DNA of 64,000 nucleotides from Pedobacter sp. SYP-B3415 (GCF_004138205.1 NZ_RXNQ01000003.1:62001-126000); one strand, 5' to 3'; positions 50,592-60,726 are shown, numbered from the stretch's first letter. Translations and numbers: made by a program. Notes: a model not told the origin generated them from the sequence alone.

Positions 50592-53399
50592 TCAATCCTG
50601 GCCTGCAAGGGGTAATGTGAAGATGAAGGTCGACCCTTTACCCCACTCGCTTTCTACCCGGATCGTTCCCTGGTGATGCTGAAGAATTTCGGCACAAAGG
50701 TATAGGCCGATGCCGAAGCCCGAAATGGAGCGCGTATGGTCTGCCTCTACACGATAAAAACGGTCAAAAATACGGCGCTGGTCTTCCGGGTTGATACCAG
50801 ATCCCTCGTCTTTTACGCTGACTTCAGCATTGTTACCGTTGATTTTACAACTCAGCGTGATGTTTGTATTGCGGGGGGCATATTTTACAGCATTGCTAAC
50901 CAGGTTTGTAATGACCTGGGTGATTTTGTTTTTATCTGCATGTACCTGAAAATTGTCACATGGTTCAATCTGAAGCCGGTGTTCTCTGGCCAGAAAAACT
51001 GCTTCTGACGATATCTCAGTAAAAAGTTCGCTGAGGTAGAAAGTCTCAAGTTGGAGTTTGATCTTCCCGGATTCCAGGCGTGAAACATCCAGGAAGCCAT
51101 TGATCAGTGAAGTGAGGCGAATCATCTGATTATGCACTTTGCCCAGCATAGAACCCAGTTGTGCGTCGGCCCGTTCATTCGCTTTTTTCTCAAGCATCTG
51201 AACATAGGCCCTCGCCGATGTAAGCGGGGTACGCATTTCATGGCTTACCATAGCAATAAAGTCATTCTTTCTAATTTCATCAGTTTTACGCTCGGTGATA
51301 TCCATCATGGTTCCCGAAAAATGCGAAGGCATATTCTCCTGCGCAGGAAAATATCTTGCTGAAGCTTTCAGCCAGATCTGTTTATGATCAGAACGCCGTT
51401 TAACCGGAAATTCCATATCAAGCTCCTGTCCGCCGCTCAGCGCCTGTTCGATGGCGTCCATCATTTCGCTGCGGTAAGGCTCTTCAATCTGACGCATGGC
51501 CATTTTATAGCTCATATATGCATTTTCTTCAAAGCCAAACAAGCTTTTCAGGCGGCTTGAAGGCACAAACTGACGACTTTCTGCATACAGGCTCCAGGTA
51601 CCCAGCTTGGCTGATTCTATAGACATATTAAACATCTGCTGTACCTGCAGCGATGCATTTCGTGCAACGATAGCACTCGTTATTTCCTGGAGGATAACAA
51701 GCAGGGAGCGGACATTTCCTGCGCCATCTTTTATAGGATGATATATTGAATTTACCCAGGCTTCGCGAAGTCCGCCGTTGTGGTGAAGTTTGATTCTCAA
51801 TTCATTATTAACCCGCGTCTCTCCGCTATGCATGGCCTGCAACAACCATTCGCGGATGTGCTGGCCATTAAGCTCCGGCCTGGCATCGGCATGAGGCCGT
51901 CCAATCATTTCTTCGGCCGTACGGCCCCATATTTTAAGGACCTCATCATTGGCAAGTTCTGTGATCAGGTCTTCGCCGCTCAGCAGCGCCATACCTACAG
52001 GTGCATGCTCAAAGATACTTTTGAAACGTTCTTCGCTGTCTGCCAGAAGGCGGTAGTAATGGTGCAGCTCGCTCTGCGCATCTTTCAACTTTGCATTCGC
52101 CGCCACCAGCTCATCATTGGCCTGAAGAAGTTCATCGTTTGTGGCAAGCTGTTCTTCGTTTATAGCCGTCAGTTCTTCGTTCACGGCCTGTAGCTGCTGT
52201 TCACTGTCTTCCAGTTTGAGTCTTGATTCGACCACTTCAGTGATGTCAATAACCGTTGCCATAATGGCTTCGACCGTTCCGTCGACTTCGAACAGAGGCT
52301 CATACGCAAAATTCACATAGATGCGCTCGAGTTTTTCATTACGACGAATGTCTACAGCAACTTCATTCATAGCCACACCCCTACCGTTTTCGAAGATCCC
52401 AGCCAGCAGTTCAGGAAATGGCTGATCAATGAGTTCCGGAAAAACATCGAGCAGGCGGCTGCCAATCATTTCATCCGTCGTGCGCGCCCATATGCCGAGC
52501 ATGGGAGTATTTGCAATCTCGACCCTCAGCTCGCGTCCTTTTAAGACCGTTATGCCGATCGGTGCCGCCATGACCATGTTACGCAGGCGGTTTTCATTGT
52601 AAGCGATTTGCCGGCGCGCACGAATCTGGTCGCTTACCTCGTATGCCACGATCATAATGGAGATCCGGCCATCAATGTCTCTGATTGCCTGGTAAACAAA
52701 ATTGAAAAAGTATTCGCCCAGCACGCCATTTTTCATGATCAACGCTCTTGTTTCGTTGCCATGATAACTTTGCCCGGTGCGCATAACACCATGAAGGATC
52801 TCCAAAAATTGCTGGCCTTCTAATTCGGGAAGACCTTCTGCCAGCGGCTTGCCTACAACCGAGTTCTCTTTACCCCAAAGATCGAGCATCAAGGGATTCG
52901 CCATTGTAATCTGCAGATCGGGACCTTCAAGCAGGCCGATCGCCATCGGCGCCTGCGCCATAACTTCACGGAACTGGGCCTCGGCCTGGGCAGCCCGAAG
53001 ACGTGCATGAACGCCATCGGTAACATCTGTGGCCGTATGCAGAATGCAGCGTGTCTTGCCGGCATGGTCTTTCACGGCCCGGTACTCAAAATCAAAATAC
53101 CGCTGCGTTGGTAGGCCGTTTCTTAGAAGCGTAGCCGGCATCTGCGAACCCGAATACGTTTCTCCCGTGCGCCAGACGTTTTTTAACAAGCCGATAAAGA
53201 CCTGTTCTGCCAGCTCCGGCACCGCTTCTGCAAGCGGCATTCCGACAACCGAGCGGTCTTTATCCCAGAAAGAGAGCATCTCGTCGTTTGCCATTTCGAT
53301 GACGATGTCTTCTGACGTATATACTGCGGTGGCATTCGGCGAAAGCGAAAGCACAGCCAACAAGTCATGGGAACTGAGAGATCGTCTAGAAGTATCCAT
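50592..53399 (-). CDS. Multi-PAS hybrid-type sensor histidine kinase (no receiver)
   Basis: 935 aa, cytosolic, without membrane segments. Four similar PAS domains of the MANPLMLDLWGKE type lie at about residues 12-130, 140-255, 265-385 and 455-580. A coiled coil at about 385-450 has repeated LTAINEEQLATNDELLQANDEL. A fifth PAS (SARYFPAQENMPSHFSGTMMDITERKTDE) precedes HisKA (FIAMVSHEMRTPLTSARAY) and HATPase (NLVSNAVKYAP, DEGSGINPED, SGFGIGLYL). No response regulator is adjacent. It probably senses redox or a small ligand. Confidence 0.93.
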   Translation of the reverse strand: MDTSRRSLSSHDLLAVLSLSPNATAVYTSEDIVIEMANDEMLSFWDKDRSVVGMPLAEAVPELAEQVFIGLLKNVWRTGETYSGSQMPATLLRNGLPTQRYFDFEYRAVKDHAGKTRCILHTATDVTDGVHARLRAAQAEAQFREVMAQAPMAIGLLEGPDLQITMANPLMLDLWGKENSVVGKPLAEGLPELEGQQFLEILHGVMRTGQSYHGNETRALIMKNGVLGEYFFNFVYQAIRDIDGRISIMIVAYEVSDQIRARRQIAYNENRLRNMVMAAPIGITVLKGRELRVEIANTPMLGIWARTTDEMIGSRLLDVFPELIDQPFPELLAGIFENGRGVAMNEVAVDIRRNEKLERIYVNFAYEPLFEVDGTVEAIMATVIDITEVVESRLKLEDSEQQLQAVNEELTAINEEQLATNDELLQANDELVAANAKLKDAQSELHHYYRLLADSEERFKSIFEHAPVGMALLSGEDLITELANDEVLKIWGRTAEEMIGRPHADARPELNGQHIREWLLQAMHSGETRVNNELRIKLHHNGGLREAWVNSIYHPIKDGAGNVRSLLVILQEITSAIVARNASLQVQQMFNMSIESAKLGTWSLYAESRQFVPSSRLKSLFGFEENAYMSYKMAMRQIEEPYRSEMMDAIEQALSGGQELDMEFPVKRRSDHKQIWLKASARYFPAQENMPSHFSGTMMDITERKTDEIRKNDFIAMVSHEMRTPLTSARAYVQMLEKKANERADAQLGSMLGKVHNQMIRLTSLINGFLDVSRLESGKIKLQLETFYLSELFTEISSEAVFLAREHRLQIEPCDNFQVHADKNKITQVITNLVSNAVKYAPRNTNITLSCKINGNNAEVSVKDEGSGINPEDQRRIFDRFYRVEADHTRSISGFGIGLYLCAEILQHHQGTIRVESEWGKGSTFIFTLPLAGQD

Positions 53400-53532
53400 T
53401 CATCAAAATTTTCGGCCTAAAATAGCAATTATTTAAGCATTCCGGCCGCAGGGTTCTCCCGTAGGCCTAAGAAAGTTCTTTGAGTAATTATTCTGAATAA
53501 AACCGCTTTGACGAAACGTATAATTTAAAGAA

Positions 53533-53559
53533 ACTGCCCCCATTTGCATGGCGGGCAGT
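53533..53559 (-). terminator. Terminator of the RND operon
   Basis: ACTGCCCCCAT (53533-53543), loop TTGC, ATGG-c-GGGCAGT (53548-53559), with TTTCTTT following on the minus strand. It lies just after the RND permease stop. Confidence 0.75.
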
Positions 53560-53563
53560 CTGA

Positions 53564-56500
53564 TTACATGCCTGTAGCCTGATCCGGGGCGGCAACAGCC
53601 GGTGGCATCAGTTTGTAAATAACCGGGGTAACCACACGCGAGAGCAGCGTGGAGCTGATCAGCCCGCCGATCATGACAATAGCCAGCGGTGATATCAGCG
53701 GATTTGTTGAAATCGCTATTGGTATCAATCCGCCAATGGCCGTCAGGGTGGTGAGTATAATGGGCAGAAACCTGACCTCGCCGGCTTCGCGGATGGCCTC
53801 ATCGAGCGACATACCTTCCTGGCGAAGCTGGTTTGTAAAATCCACAAGCAGGATCGTATTTTTTACCTCGATACCCGCCAGCGCGATCATTCCCACCACG
53901 GCAACAAATGAGAGCGTATTTCCTGTGATGAGAAGCGAAAGCACGGCACCTACAATACCAAGCGGGATCACCGAAAGAACGATCAGTGTGCTCTTGAACG
54001 TTTTGAATTCAAGTACCAGTACGGCCACAAACAGGAATACCGTGACAATAATGATGCTGCCAAAACCACCGAAAGAACGTTGCCTGCTTTCCACCTCGCC
54101 ACCCATTTCGAAGCTGTACCCAGCAGGAAGTTTATATCCCTCGAGGCGCGTCTGCACATCGCTGACCACCCGGTCTGTCAGATAACCCTTCTTCACAAAG
54201 GCTGTTACAGAAACTGTTCGCGTCTTATTATAATGATTGATGGTAAGTGGAGAGGTTTGCAGCCTGAAGTCTGCCAGTTGTGCCAGCGGAACTGCGGTGC
54301 CCTCCAGGTTGTTTATATACAGTGTCTTCAGGACGTTGAAGTCGGGATACATTGGCCTCGGCACAGACAGGAGGATATCATAATCATCGCCGCCAGCATC
54401 AGGATTGGTGAATTTTCCGAGCGTAAGGCCGGCCACTGCCAAACGTACAGTGCGGTCTATGTTGACTGTGGGGATACCGAGTGACAAGGCCTTTTCCTTA
54501 TTGATATCGACCTTTATATCTGATTTCAGATTTCTGACCGGATTGTTTACATAGATGGTTCCGGGCGTCCGGTTTAACATTTGCTCAAGATCTACGGCAA
54601 GCCTGCGCAAAGTATCTAGGTTATCACCCAACAGACGTACCTCTACAGGCGCAATTACAGGGGGGCCCTGTTCAAAATTTTTCACCTCAATCTTTGCTCC
54701 GGGATAAGGTGTCCATTTCTGCCGGAGGCTTTCAACAATCGCCTGTTTCCGGTCTGTTCCGGTGCCTGGGTCAAGCTGCACAAATATCTCAGCGAAATCA
54801 CTGCGTTCGTTTTGCTGGATAACGTTATAGTAGATCCTCGGGTTCCCCTTCCCTACATTCGTTGCGAAATAACGCATTTCCGGAACCGCAGCCAGCTCCT
54901 TTTCAATTTTACGCGTAACACTATCGGTATAAGCCAGGTTTGACTGCAGCGGTGTTACGATATTGATCAGAAACTGCGGTTTCTCCGATTGGGGAAATAA
55001 GCTAAAGCCGACAACAGGAAATAATGCCATCGAACCGGCGAAAATCAGGATGGCCGCCAGTACGGTCATAACAGGGTGTTTCAAGGCCACATTTAACAGT
55101 GGCGCGTAAGTTTTGTGAATACCTCTTTTAAATGCGCGCAAAAACAGGTTGCCTTCGGGATGCCCGGCGTGGCTTTTCAGCAGCCTGCTTGAAAGAAAAG
55201 GAACAACTGTCAGCGCCACCACCATCGATGCTATAATGCAGGCGATTACGGCCGCCGGCAAACTTCTTATAAAATCACCTGAAGCTTCGGGCAGAAACAG
55301 CAGCGGCATAAAGGCAATCATCAGGGTAGCGGTGCAGCCGATTACCGCTACGCCGATTTGTTTCGTTGCCATCAGTGTAGCATTCATTCTGCTGTGTCCA
55401 TCCCGCAGCCAGCGCTCTATATTTTCTACAACAACGATACTGTCATCGACCAGCAGGCCGAGTGCCACAACCAGTCCGACAATACTCAGTTGATTCAGAT
55501 CGAAGCCCAACACGTTAATTATGACAATGCCAATAGCGAGCGACAATGGAATAGAGATCATCACCACCGTTGCAGCGCGCAGGCCGAGCGGCAGCAGCGT
55601 GACCGACACGAGCAGAATGGCGATGAGAAAGTATGTTCCCAGTCCGCTAAGCCGGTTATTCACATTGTCGGCCTGATCAAAACTCAGTTTCAAATCAATG
55701 TTGGCGGGTAAAGTCTTTTTGAAATCTTCAATGACCGGAAGATAAGCCTCCTGAGTGCGGCTGATATTTTCCCCGGGCTTCTGCGCCGCAACAACAAATG
55801 CACTCCGGTAGCCATTCAGGCGCGTAATATGCGTTTCAGGCGCATAATCGAAGTAAACGTCTGCCACGTCGCCGAGCTGAACATTTTTCCCTCCGGCGCT
55901 GGCTACAACCGTCGCTTTGATTTCTTCAAGACTTTCATAATTGCCGCTGGTTTTGATATTGAAAGACTTGGTACCCTGGTTAATGCTTCCACCCGGGATA
56001 TTTGCGAGTTCGCTCTGTATCGCATTGCTGACCGTTCCAATAGGCAGTCGCAACTGGGCGAGTTTTGCGGGGTCAAGGTCTATCCGTACCAGCCGGCCAG
56101 GCATGCCTGCTATCTCCACATTTTTCAGAAAGGGAATTTTTTCCAGGCGTTCCTGCAGGTCTTCGGCGGCTTTTTGCAGTTTTTCACGGGAGGCGTTCAT
56201 CGATACAAGACCAACCTGCAGCACATTGACGTCGGTCGGGGAAATTTTCTGGACCTCAAGACTGAACAGGTCTGCCGGCAGACTGCTCCGCAAGGCATTG
56301 ACCTCGCGCACAAGCTCCTGGTATTTGTCGTCTACATTTGCTGCGTATTTGCTTTCTACCGCTATCACAGCCAGACCGTCTTTTATAGTTGTCTTGATCT
56401 CCTTGATGTCGTCGAGTGCATAGATTTTCTTTTCGATGGGTTTGACCACGAGTTCTTCCATATCCTTCGGACTGGCACCGGGATAGACTGCAACAATTGG

Positions 56501-56635
56501 GAAATTCGGCGCCTTGATGTCCGGATCTTCTGACCGGGGCATATTCAATATAGTGGTAACACCCAGCACCGCCACCATGATAAACATGATAAGTGTAAAC
56601 TGGTAATTTTTTACAGCGTATTCTGAGATTTTCAT
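53564..56635 (-). CDS. RND family efflux permease (AcrB/MexB superfamily)
   Basis: 1023 aa inner-membrane pump with 12 transmembrane helices and two large periplasmic loops. The proton-relay motif GLLVDDSIVVVENIERW (about residue 400) in TM4 has the Asp pair. The N-terminal YAVKNYQFTLIMFIMVAVLGVT and PRSEDPDIKAPNFPIVAVYPGASP are typical of AcrB-like pumps in Bacteroidota. It exports drugs or metabolites together with the adaptor upstream. It is the last gene of a TetR-linked operon whose TolC component is broken. Confidence 0.95.
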   Translation of the reverse strand: MKISEYAVKNYQFTLIMFIMVAVLGVTTILNMPRSEDPDIKAPNFPIVAVYPGASPKDMEELVVKPIEKKIYALDDIKEIKTTIKDGLAVIAVESKYAANVDDKYQELVREVNALRSSLPADLFSLEVQKISPTDVNVLQVGLVSMNASREKLQKAAEDLQERLEKIPFLKNVEIAGMPGRLVRIDLDPAKLAQLRLPIGTVSNAIQSELANIPGGSINQGTKSFNIKTSGNYESLEEIKATVVASAGGKNVQLGDVADVYFDYAPETHITRLNGYRSAFVVAAQKPGENISRTQEAYLPVIEDFKKTLPANIDLKLSFDQADNVNNRLSGLGTYFLIAILLVSVTLLPLGLRAATVVMISIPLSLAIGIVIINVLGFDLNQLSIVGLVVALGLLVDDSIVVVENIERWLRDGHSRMNATLMATKQIGVAVIGCTATLMIAFMPLLFLPEASGDFIRSLPAAVIACIIASMVVALTVVPFLSSRLLKSHAGHPEGNLFLRAFKRGIHKTYAPLLNVALKHPVMTVLAAILIFAGSMALFPVVGFSLFPQSEKPQFLINIVTPLQSNLAYTDSVTRKIEKELAAVPEMRYFATNVGKGNPRIYYNVIQQNERSDFAEIFVQLDPGTGTDRKQAIVESLRQKWTPYPGAKIEVKNFEQGPPVIAPVEVRLLGDNLDTLRRLAVDLEQMLNRTPGTIYVNNPVRNLKSDIKVDINKEKALSLGIPTVNIDRTVRLAVAGLTLGKFTNPDAGGDDYDILLSVPRPMYPDFNVLKTLYINNLEGTAVPLAQLADFRLQTSPLTINHYNKTRTVSVTAFVKKGYLTDRVVSDVQTRLEGYKLPAGYSFEMGGEVESRQRSFGGFGSIIIVTVFLFVAVLVLEFKTFKSTLIVLSVIPLGIVGAVLSLLITGNTLSFVAVVGMIALAGIEVKNTILLVDFTNQLRQEGMSLDEAIREAGEVRFLPIILTTLTAIGGLIPIAISTNPLISPLAIVMIGGLISSTLLSRVVTPVIYKLMPPAVAAPDQATGM

Positions 56636-56646
56636 ATGTGGCGTTG

Positions 56647-57693
56647 TTAAGGTCTGGTAATTTTTATGGCTGAGCCCTGATCGAGATAGGCGCTGCCGGA
56701 AACGATCAGGTATTTTACACCCTCGAGCCCCGAGCGAACGTATACCTGGTTATTCTCAATTCCGCCGATGCTTACATGAACTTTCCGGGCCTTCCTGCGG
56801 TCGTTTGTTACAAAAACATAGCCTTTCCCTGCGTCCCCGTCGAGTAGTGCATCGTACGGAATTGTCCAGCCTTTACTTTCACTTGCTGGATAAATCTTTG
56901 CCCGCCCAAAAAGCCCGCTCGCCAGCTTTCCCTGTTTTGCGTTAAAGCTCAGTTCGGCAGCAAAGGTTCCCGAAGCCGGGTCAATACCCTCACCTTTCTT
57001 TGTCAGCATGGCCGGCCAGGTAGCACCTCCGGTTGCATCTGAGCTGATCTCTGCCCGATCCCCGATGCGTAAGGATGCCCATTGTTTATCGCTAAGGCCC
57101 ACTTTGAGTAACCATTTACCCGCACCGGCGCCGTTTACAAGCAGCACCGGGGTGCCGGGACTTACAACCTGCCCTGCGTTCACGTATTTTTTTAGTACAA
57201 AGCCATTGGCTGCGGCACGTATTTCAGAAAAATTGCGGTTAAATCCCGCCACTTGCTGCTGCTGCCTGGCAACGTCAAGTGCAGTTTTTGCGTTCTGAAG
57301 CTGCTCAAGTGTAGCCACGCTATCGCGGTACAGTGCCCGCGCCCGGGTGTAATCGCGTTCCGCTTTCTGCAGAGACAAGCCGGCCTGTTGGGCCTGCGCC
57401 CCCACCTCGGTCAGATTAAGCGTGGCCAGCAACTGGCCTCTCTTTACCGCATCGCCCTCTTTTACAAATATGCTGGCAACAAGCCCCCCGGTCTTGAACG
57501 CGAGCGGCGTTTCATCGTCTGTACTGAATATGCCCGATGTTTGGATGGCGGCTCCCGGGGCTTCCTGGCGTAGCGCTACGACGGTTACCGGGATCTCTGG
57601 TGCTGCAAAACTGTCTTTTTCTTTTTTTTTTTGAGAGCAAGCAGCCAGTGTAATGGCCAGCACGAAGCCGGCCTGTATAATTTTTGATTTCAT
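56647..57693 (-). CDS. RND periplasmic adaptor (membrane fusion protein)
   Basis: 348 aa lipoprotein-like protein (LAACSQKKK). The lipoyl-type hairpin and coiled coil lie at about residues 60-165 (GGLVASIFVKEGDAVKRGQLLATL, IRAAANGFVLKKYVNAGQVVSPGTPVLLV), followed by beta-barrel and membrane-proximal domains. It bridges the pump and the outer-membrane channel. It lies 11 bases upstream of the permease and 8 bases downstream of the broken TolC gene. Confidence 0.94.
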   Translation of the reverse strand: MKSKIIQAGFVLAITLAACSQKKKEKDSFAAPEIPVTVVALRQEAPGAAIQTSGIFSTDDETPLAFKTGGLVASIFVKEGDAVKRGQLLATLNLTEVGAQAQQAGLSLQKAERDYTRARALYRDSVATLEQLQNAKTALDVARQQQQVAGFNRNFSEIRAAANGFVLKKYVNAGQVVSPGTPVLLVNGAGAGKWLLKVGLSDKQWASLRIGDRAEISSDATGGATWPAMLTKKGEGIDPASGTFAAELSFNAKQGKLASGLFGRAKIYPASESKGWTIPYDALLDGDAGKGYVFVTNDRRKARKVHVSIGGIENNQVYVRSGLEGVKYLIVSGSAYLDQGSAIKITRP

Positions 57694-57701
57694 GATGCGT
57701 A

Positions 57702-59080
57702 TTATTGAATGGGGTAAGAAGCTGTTTCACGTTCAAGTTCTGCTGCATTGATCAGCACCTTGTAGAGATTAATATTGACGGCGAGTCGGGCAGCCGTCAG
57801 CTGGTTGCGGGCATCTACCGTTTCAATGAAGGTATTGCTGCCGGCCTTATAGCCTTTTTCAAGCAGACGCTGGTAACTGGCCGCGGCCCAAGTTGCCTGA
57901 GCGAGGAACCGTAAGTTCTCCAGGCATAAATCAAGTTGTTTTGTGCGGTTTTGCTGCTTAATTCCAGCTGCCGCGCGGCCAGTTCCCGGTTCAGGCCGGC
58001 ATTTTTTGTGTCAAGCGATGACTGCCTGATCTTCAGCCGGTTTCTGTTCCCGGTAAACACGGGTATCTCAAGCTAAATCCCCGCCAGGTAATATCTTGCG
58101 TTGCTATTGAAGCGAAAACCCTCGGCCTGGCTGCCCACGTCAATGAACCCGTTTATTCTTGGCACCCAGAAATTGCGGTTCATCCGATCCGCCGTCTCGC
58201 TGATAGCAACGGCTTTGTCAAGTGCCTTTAACTCCTCCCGGCCCGCAGCTGGCGTATCAACTTCGCCTGTTGGCATGACTGATGCCAGCCTCTCTTTCGC
58301 TTGCGAATCTGGCGCAATGTCTGAGGAAGCCGGCTTGTTCAACAAGAAATTGAAGTAAGCCGCGGCATTCGCGGCGTTTAGCCGGGCAGCATTCAATTGG
58401 GCATCAACCTGCTCGGCTTCGGCATTGGCACGCAAAACGTACGCAGGAAGCCCTTTTCCATTTTTCAACAGGGCCTCATTCACGCGCCTGCCCTCAGCAG
58501 CAAGCATGGCGGCCGACTCATATATACCGATCGCCTCATGCGCACTCAGATAATTGTAATAAGCAGCTTTAATATCTTTTGCCAGCTCGCGTTTGTAAAT
58601 AATAACTTCAAACTCCTGGATACCTAGTTGTGCCTCCTGAATTTTTTTGTTATAGCCCAGGTCGGTGTTTAAAATCGGCACTGCTGTATGCAGTTTCGCA
58701 TCATAAAAATTGTTCGGAAAAAAGGTCTGCGAAACATTGGCGATTTGTGGAAAGTTTTCCGTGCCGGTTAGCTGGTTTAATGAACTGTACACCGGATTAA
58801 GAAGATCGCCAACAGGCAGGTCTATCGACCGGCCGCCCTGTCCGCTTTGATAGGCCGCCTGGAAACTGATAGCGGGCAGGTACATGCTTTTCGCTACCTG
58901 AAGCGCATTTACCGCCTTTTGCAGCGAGACCTGTTTTTGCTGCAGAACAATATTGCTGCGAAAGCCTTCGCGCACATACCCATCAACTACATCCTGCCGG
59001 GCCTGAGCAGCCACCGGCACAAGCAGACAAACCCGGAAAAACAGCTTCGTCAGCCATTTAAAATTAATCATTGTTGACAT
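57702..59080 (-). pseudogene. Broken TolC family outer-membrane efflux gene
   Basis: The reading starts at MSTMINFKWLTK (59080) with a signal and a TolC coiled-coil domain, then stops at an amber codon at 58073-58075 after YYLAGI. In the same frame it continues LEIPVFTGNRNRLKIRQSSLDTKN, as a TolC protein should, so a Gln-to-amber change is likely. Near 57890-57912 the frame shifts, and the last part (ATWAAASYQRLLEKGYKAGS to ETASYPIQ) is in another frame, ending at 57702 beside the adaptor gene. Two separate lesions make a non-functional gene likely; sequencing error is possible for either one. Confidence 0.8.
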
Positions 59081-59092
59081 CGTTTATTTTAA

Positions 59093-59108
59093 TAACAGTG
59101 TTAAGTTA
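59093..59108. promoter_or_regulatory. Candidate TetR operator upstream of the RND operon
   Basis: TAACA-g-TGTTA (59093-59103), continuing AGTTA, lies 13 bases before the TolC start. The core TAACA-nn-GTTAA plus TTA resembles the site before the TetR gene at 59782. Confidence 0.55.
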
Positions 59109-59121
59109 AGTTCAAAATTTT

Positions 59122-59757
59122 TTAGTTTATTCTTTCAAGCATTTTTACAAATGTTTCAAATACATAGGTTCGTTTCGGTATAACAAGCCCGGGAATCATG
59201 TCTTTTTTATCTACCATATGCTCAAGCCTTTTTGTAGCGCTCAGGGTGCAAAGTCCATGAACCATGCTCCATATGGTCAGCGACAAGCCATGCGGCTCAA
59301 AACCCTTAAAATAACCGCTCTGCTGACAGGCAAGGATGGTCTGGTAAAGTCCGCCGTAGGTTGTCATACCCTCCTCCCACTCACTATCAGACTTAAAGCA
59401 CAGCTCGACCGGTTCTTCCATGACAAACATAAGATCATAATAGTCACGGTTTTGCTCGGCAAACTCGAGATACATCCTGCCCATCGCTTTCAGCCGCTCA
59501 AACGGTTCTTCCACATGCTGCAAGGCACTGAATTTATCCTGCATCAACCTGAACCCTTCCTGGTGCAGTGCAAACAGAATCTCGTTCTTGTCTTTGTAAT
59601 AGAGGTAAATTGTTGTCGGACTGAATTCAATCAGTTCTGCAATATTACGCATGGAAGTCGCAGTGAATCCTTTCTCACTGAACAATCTTTTGGCAGCATC
59701 AAGTATCGCCTTTTTCAGATCCTCCTTAGCCCTCGATTTTCTTTCCTTAATTCCCAT
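59122..59757 (-). CDS. TetR family transcriptional regulator
   Basis: 211 aa. The N-terminal HTH reads LKKAILDAAKRLFSEKGFTATSMRNIAELIEFSPTTIYLYYKDKNEILF (about residues 14-62), then an all-helical ligand-binding domain. It lies upstream of and on the same strand as the TolC-adaptor-RND genes. Similar dyad sites precede both this gene and TolC, so it probably represses itself and the pump. Confidence 0.93.
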   Translation of the reverse strand: MGIKERKSRAKEDLKKAILDAAKRLFSEKGFTATSMRNIAELIEFSPTTIYLYYKDKNEILFALHQEGFRLMQDKFSALQHVEEPFERLKAMGRMYLEFAEQNRDYYDLMFVMEEPVELCFKSDSEWEEGMTTYGGLYQTILACQQSGYFKGFEPHGLSLTIWSMVHGLCTLSATKRLEHMVDKKDMIPGLVIPKRTYVFETFVKMLERIN

Positions 59758-59781
59758 GTTCTATTGACGTGGTAAAACTAA

Positions 59782-59798
59782 TTAACACCGTTAACTTA
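59782..59798. promoter_or_regulatory. Candidate TetR operator at the regulator gene
   Basis: TTAAC-ACC-GTTAA (59782-59794), followed by CTTA, lies 25 bases before the TetR start. It shares TAACA-nn-GTTAA with the site at 59093, as expected for autoregulation. Confidence 0.55.
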
Positions 59799-59853
59799 TC
59801 CAAAAGAAAAGGGAGAAAAATTTTTCTCCCTCATCATCCGGTTAATAATTTGA

Positions 59854-60726
59854 TTAATTGCTGATCTTGTTTACCACCAGGTCATCAAAATAAATGTAGC
59901 TGGTTTGGCTTGACCCCCAGACCGCAACATCTTTTCCGCCACGGAAATTATGGAATGACAACCGGTTGATCAGTCGCTGAGCATCATTCGTGGTCCAACG
60001 GATAGCCTGGTCGAGTACCGTTGTGCCGTTAATGCGCACCTGTACCCAGCCATTTTTATTTGATCCGGTATTACTTTTCACATAAAGGTGCACATTATAG
60101 GTTGCACCTTTGGCGAGACTGCCGGCCGAGGGGTATGACTTGTTGAAGGTATCGCCACATGGGCCCGCCATGTCTCTGTGGTATACATAAGGCTGAAAGA
60201 AAACCCTGCTGCCCGTATTGTACCACATCAGCCTCAGGCTGCCGCCGTTGCCGTCTGTTGGAACATCGCAGCCCGTATTGCCTTCGCCGATCAGAAACCC
60301 GAATCCGACCTTTCCCCCGCGGCTCCAGTCGAAGTCGCTGTGAAAACGGATCTTAAAATCTGCTTCATAGGCAGAGCCATCAGAAATGTCTACTTGCGAG
60401 ATAAGTCCGTTCGAAACCGAATTAGGCATCAGTGTGGCCCGTGCCCAGTTACCTGAGATCCAGGCCCGGCTTTCGTTCCAGCCCTGCAGCGTGGCGCCAC
60501 CAAAATCGGCACTAGCCTCGCCATACGTAAAGGTTCCGTCGCTGTGGTTAAACTGGGTATTGATGTAGCTTGGCCAGACCTGGGCTGTGCTGGCGGAGGC
60601 ACTTTTTTCGGGCGTCCCTGCTGCGTCCTGTTGCGGCGCCTCATTTTTCCGACAGCCTTGAAGGCTGAATAATACAGTCATTGCAAGTGCCCACGACCGG
60701 ACAATTTGTTTCTTGTTTGTCTTCAT
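59854..60726 (-). CDS. Secreted PL14-like lyase family lipoprotein
   Basis: 290 aa. The lipobox LQGCRK puts the Cys near residue 25. The mature jelly-roll domain has ADFKIRFHSDFDWSRGGKVGFGFLIGEGNTGCD, LRLMWYNTGSRVFFQPYVYHRD, GATYNVHLYVKSNTGSNKNGWVQVRINGTTVLDQ and RLSFHNFRGGKDVAVWGSSQTSYIYFDDLVV. These features match polysaccharide lyase family 14-type proteins, which act on alginate or glucuronan. The gene stands alone, without SusCD. Its leader begins CCTAACCAAA right before the ATG, like other SusC-type leaders here. Confidence 0.75.
   Translation of the reverse strand: MKTNKKQIVRSWALAMTVLFSLQGCRKNEAPQQDAAGTPEKSASASTAQVWPSYINTQFNHSDGTFTYGEASADFGGATLQGWNESRAWISGNWARATLMPNSVSNGLISQVDISDGSAYEADFKIRFHSDFDWSRGGKVGFGFLIGEGNTGCDVPTDGNGGSLRLMWYNTGSRVFFQPYVYHRDMAGPCGDTFNKSYPSAGSLAKGATYNVHLYVKSNTGSNKNGWVQVRINGTTVLDQAIRWTTNDAQRLINRLSFHNFRGGKDVAVWGSSQTSYIYFDDLVVNKISN

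Noticed and set aside
57815-58060. Separate 81-aa gene downstream of TolC
   Set aside because: It is in the same frame as TolC, four codons past the amber stop, and reads as TolC continuation. It is part of the broken gene.
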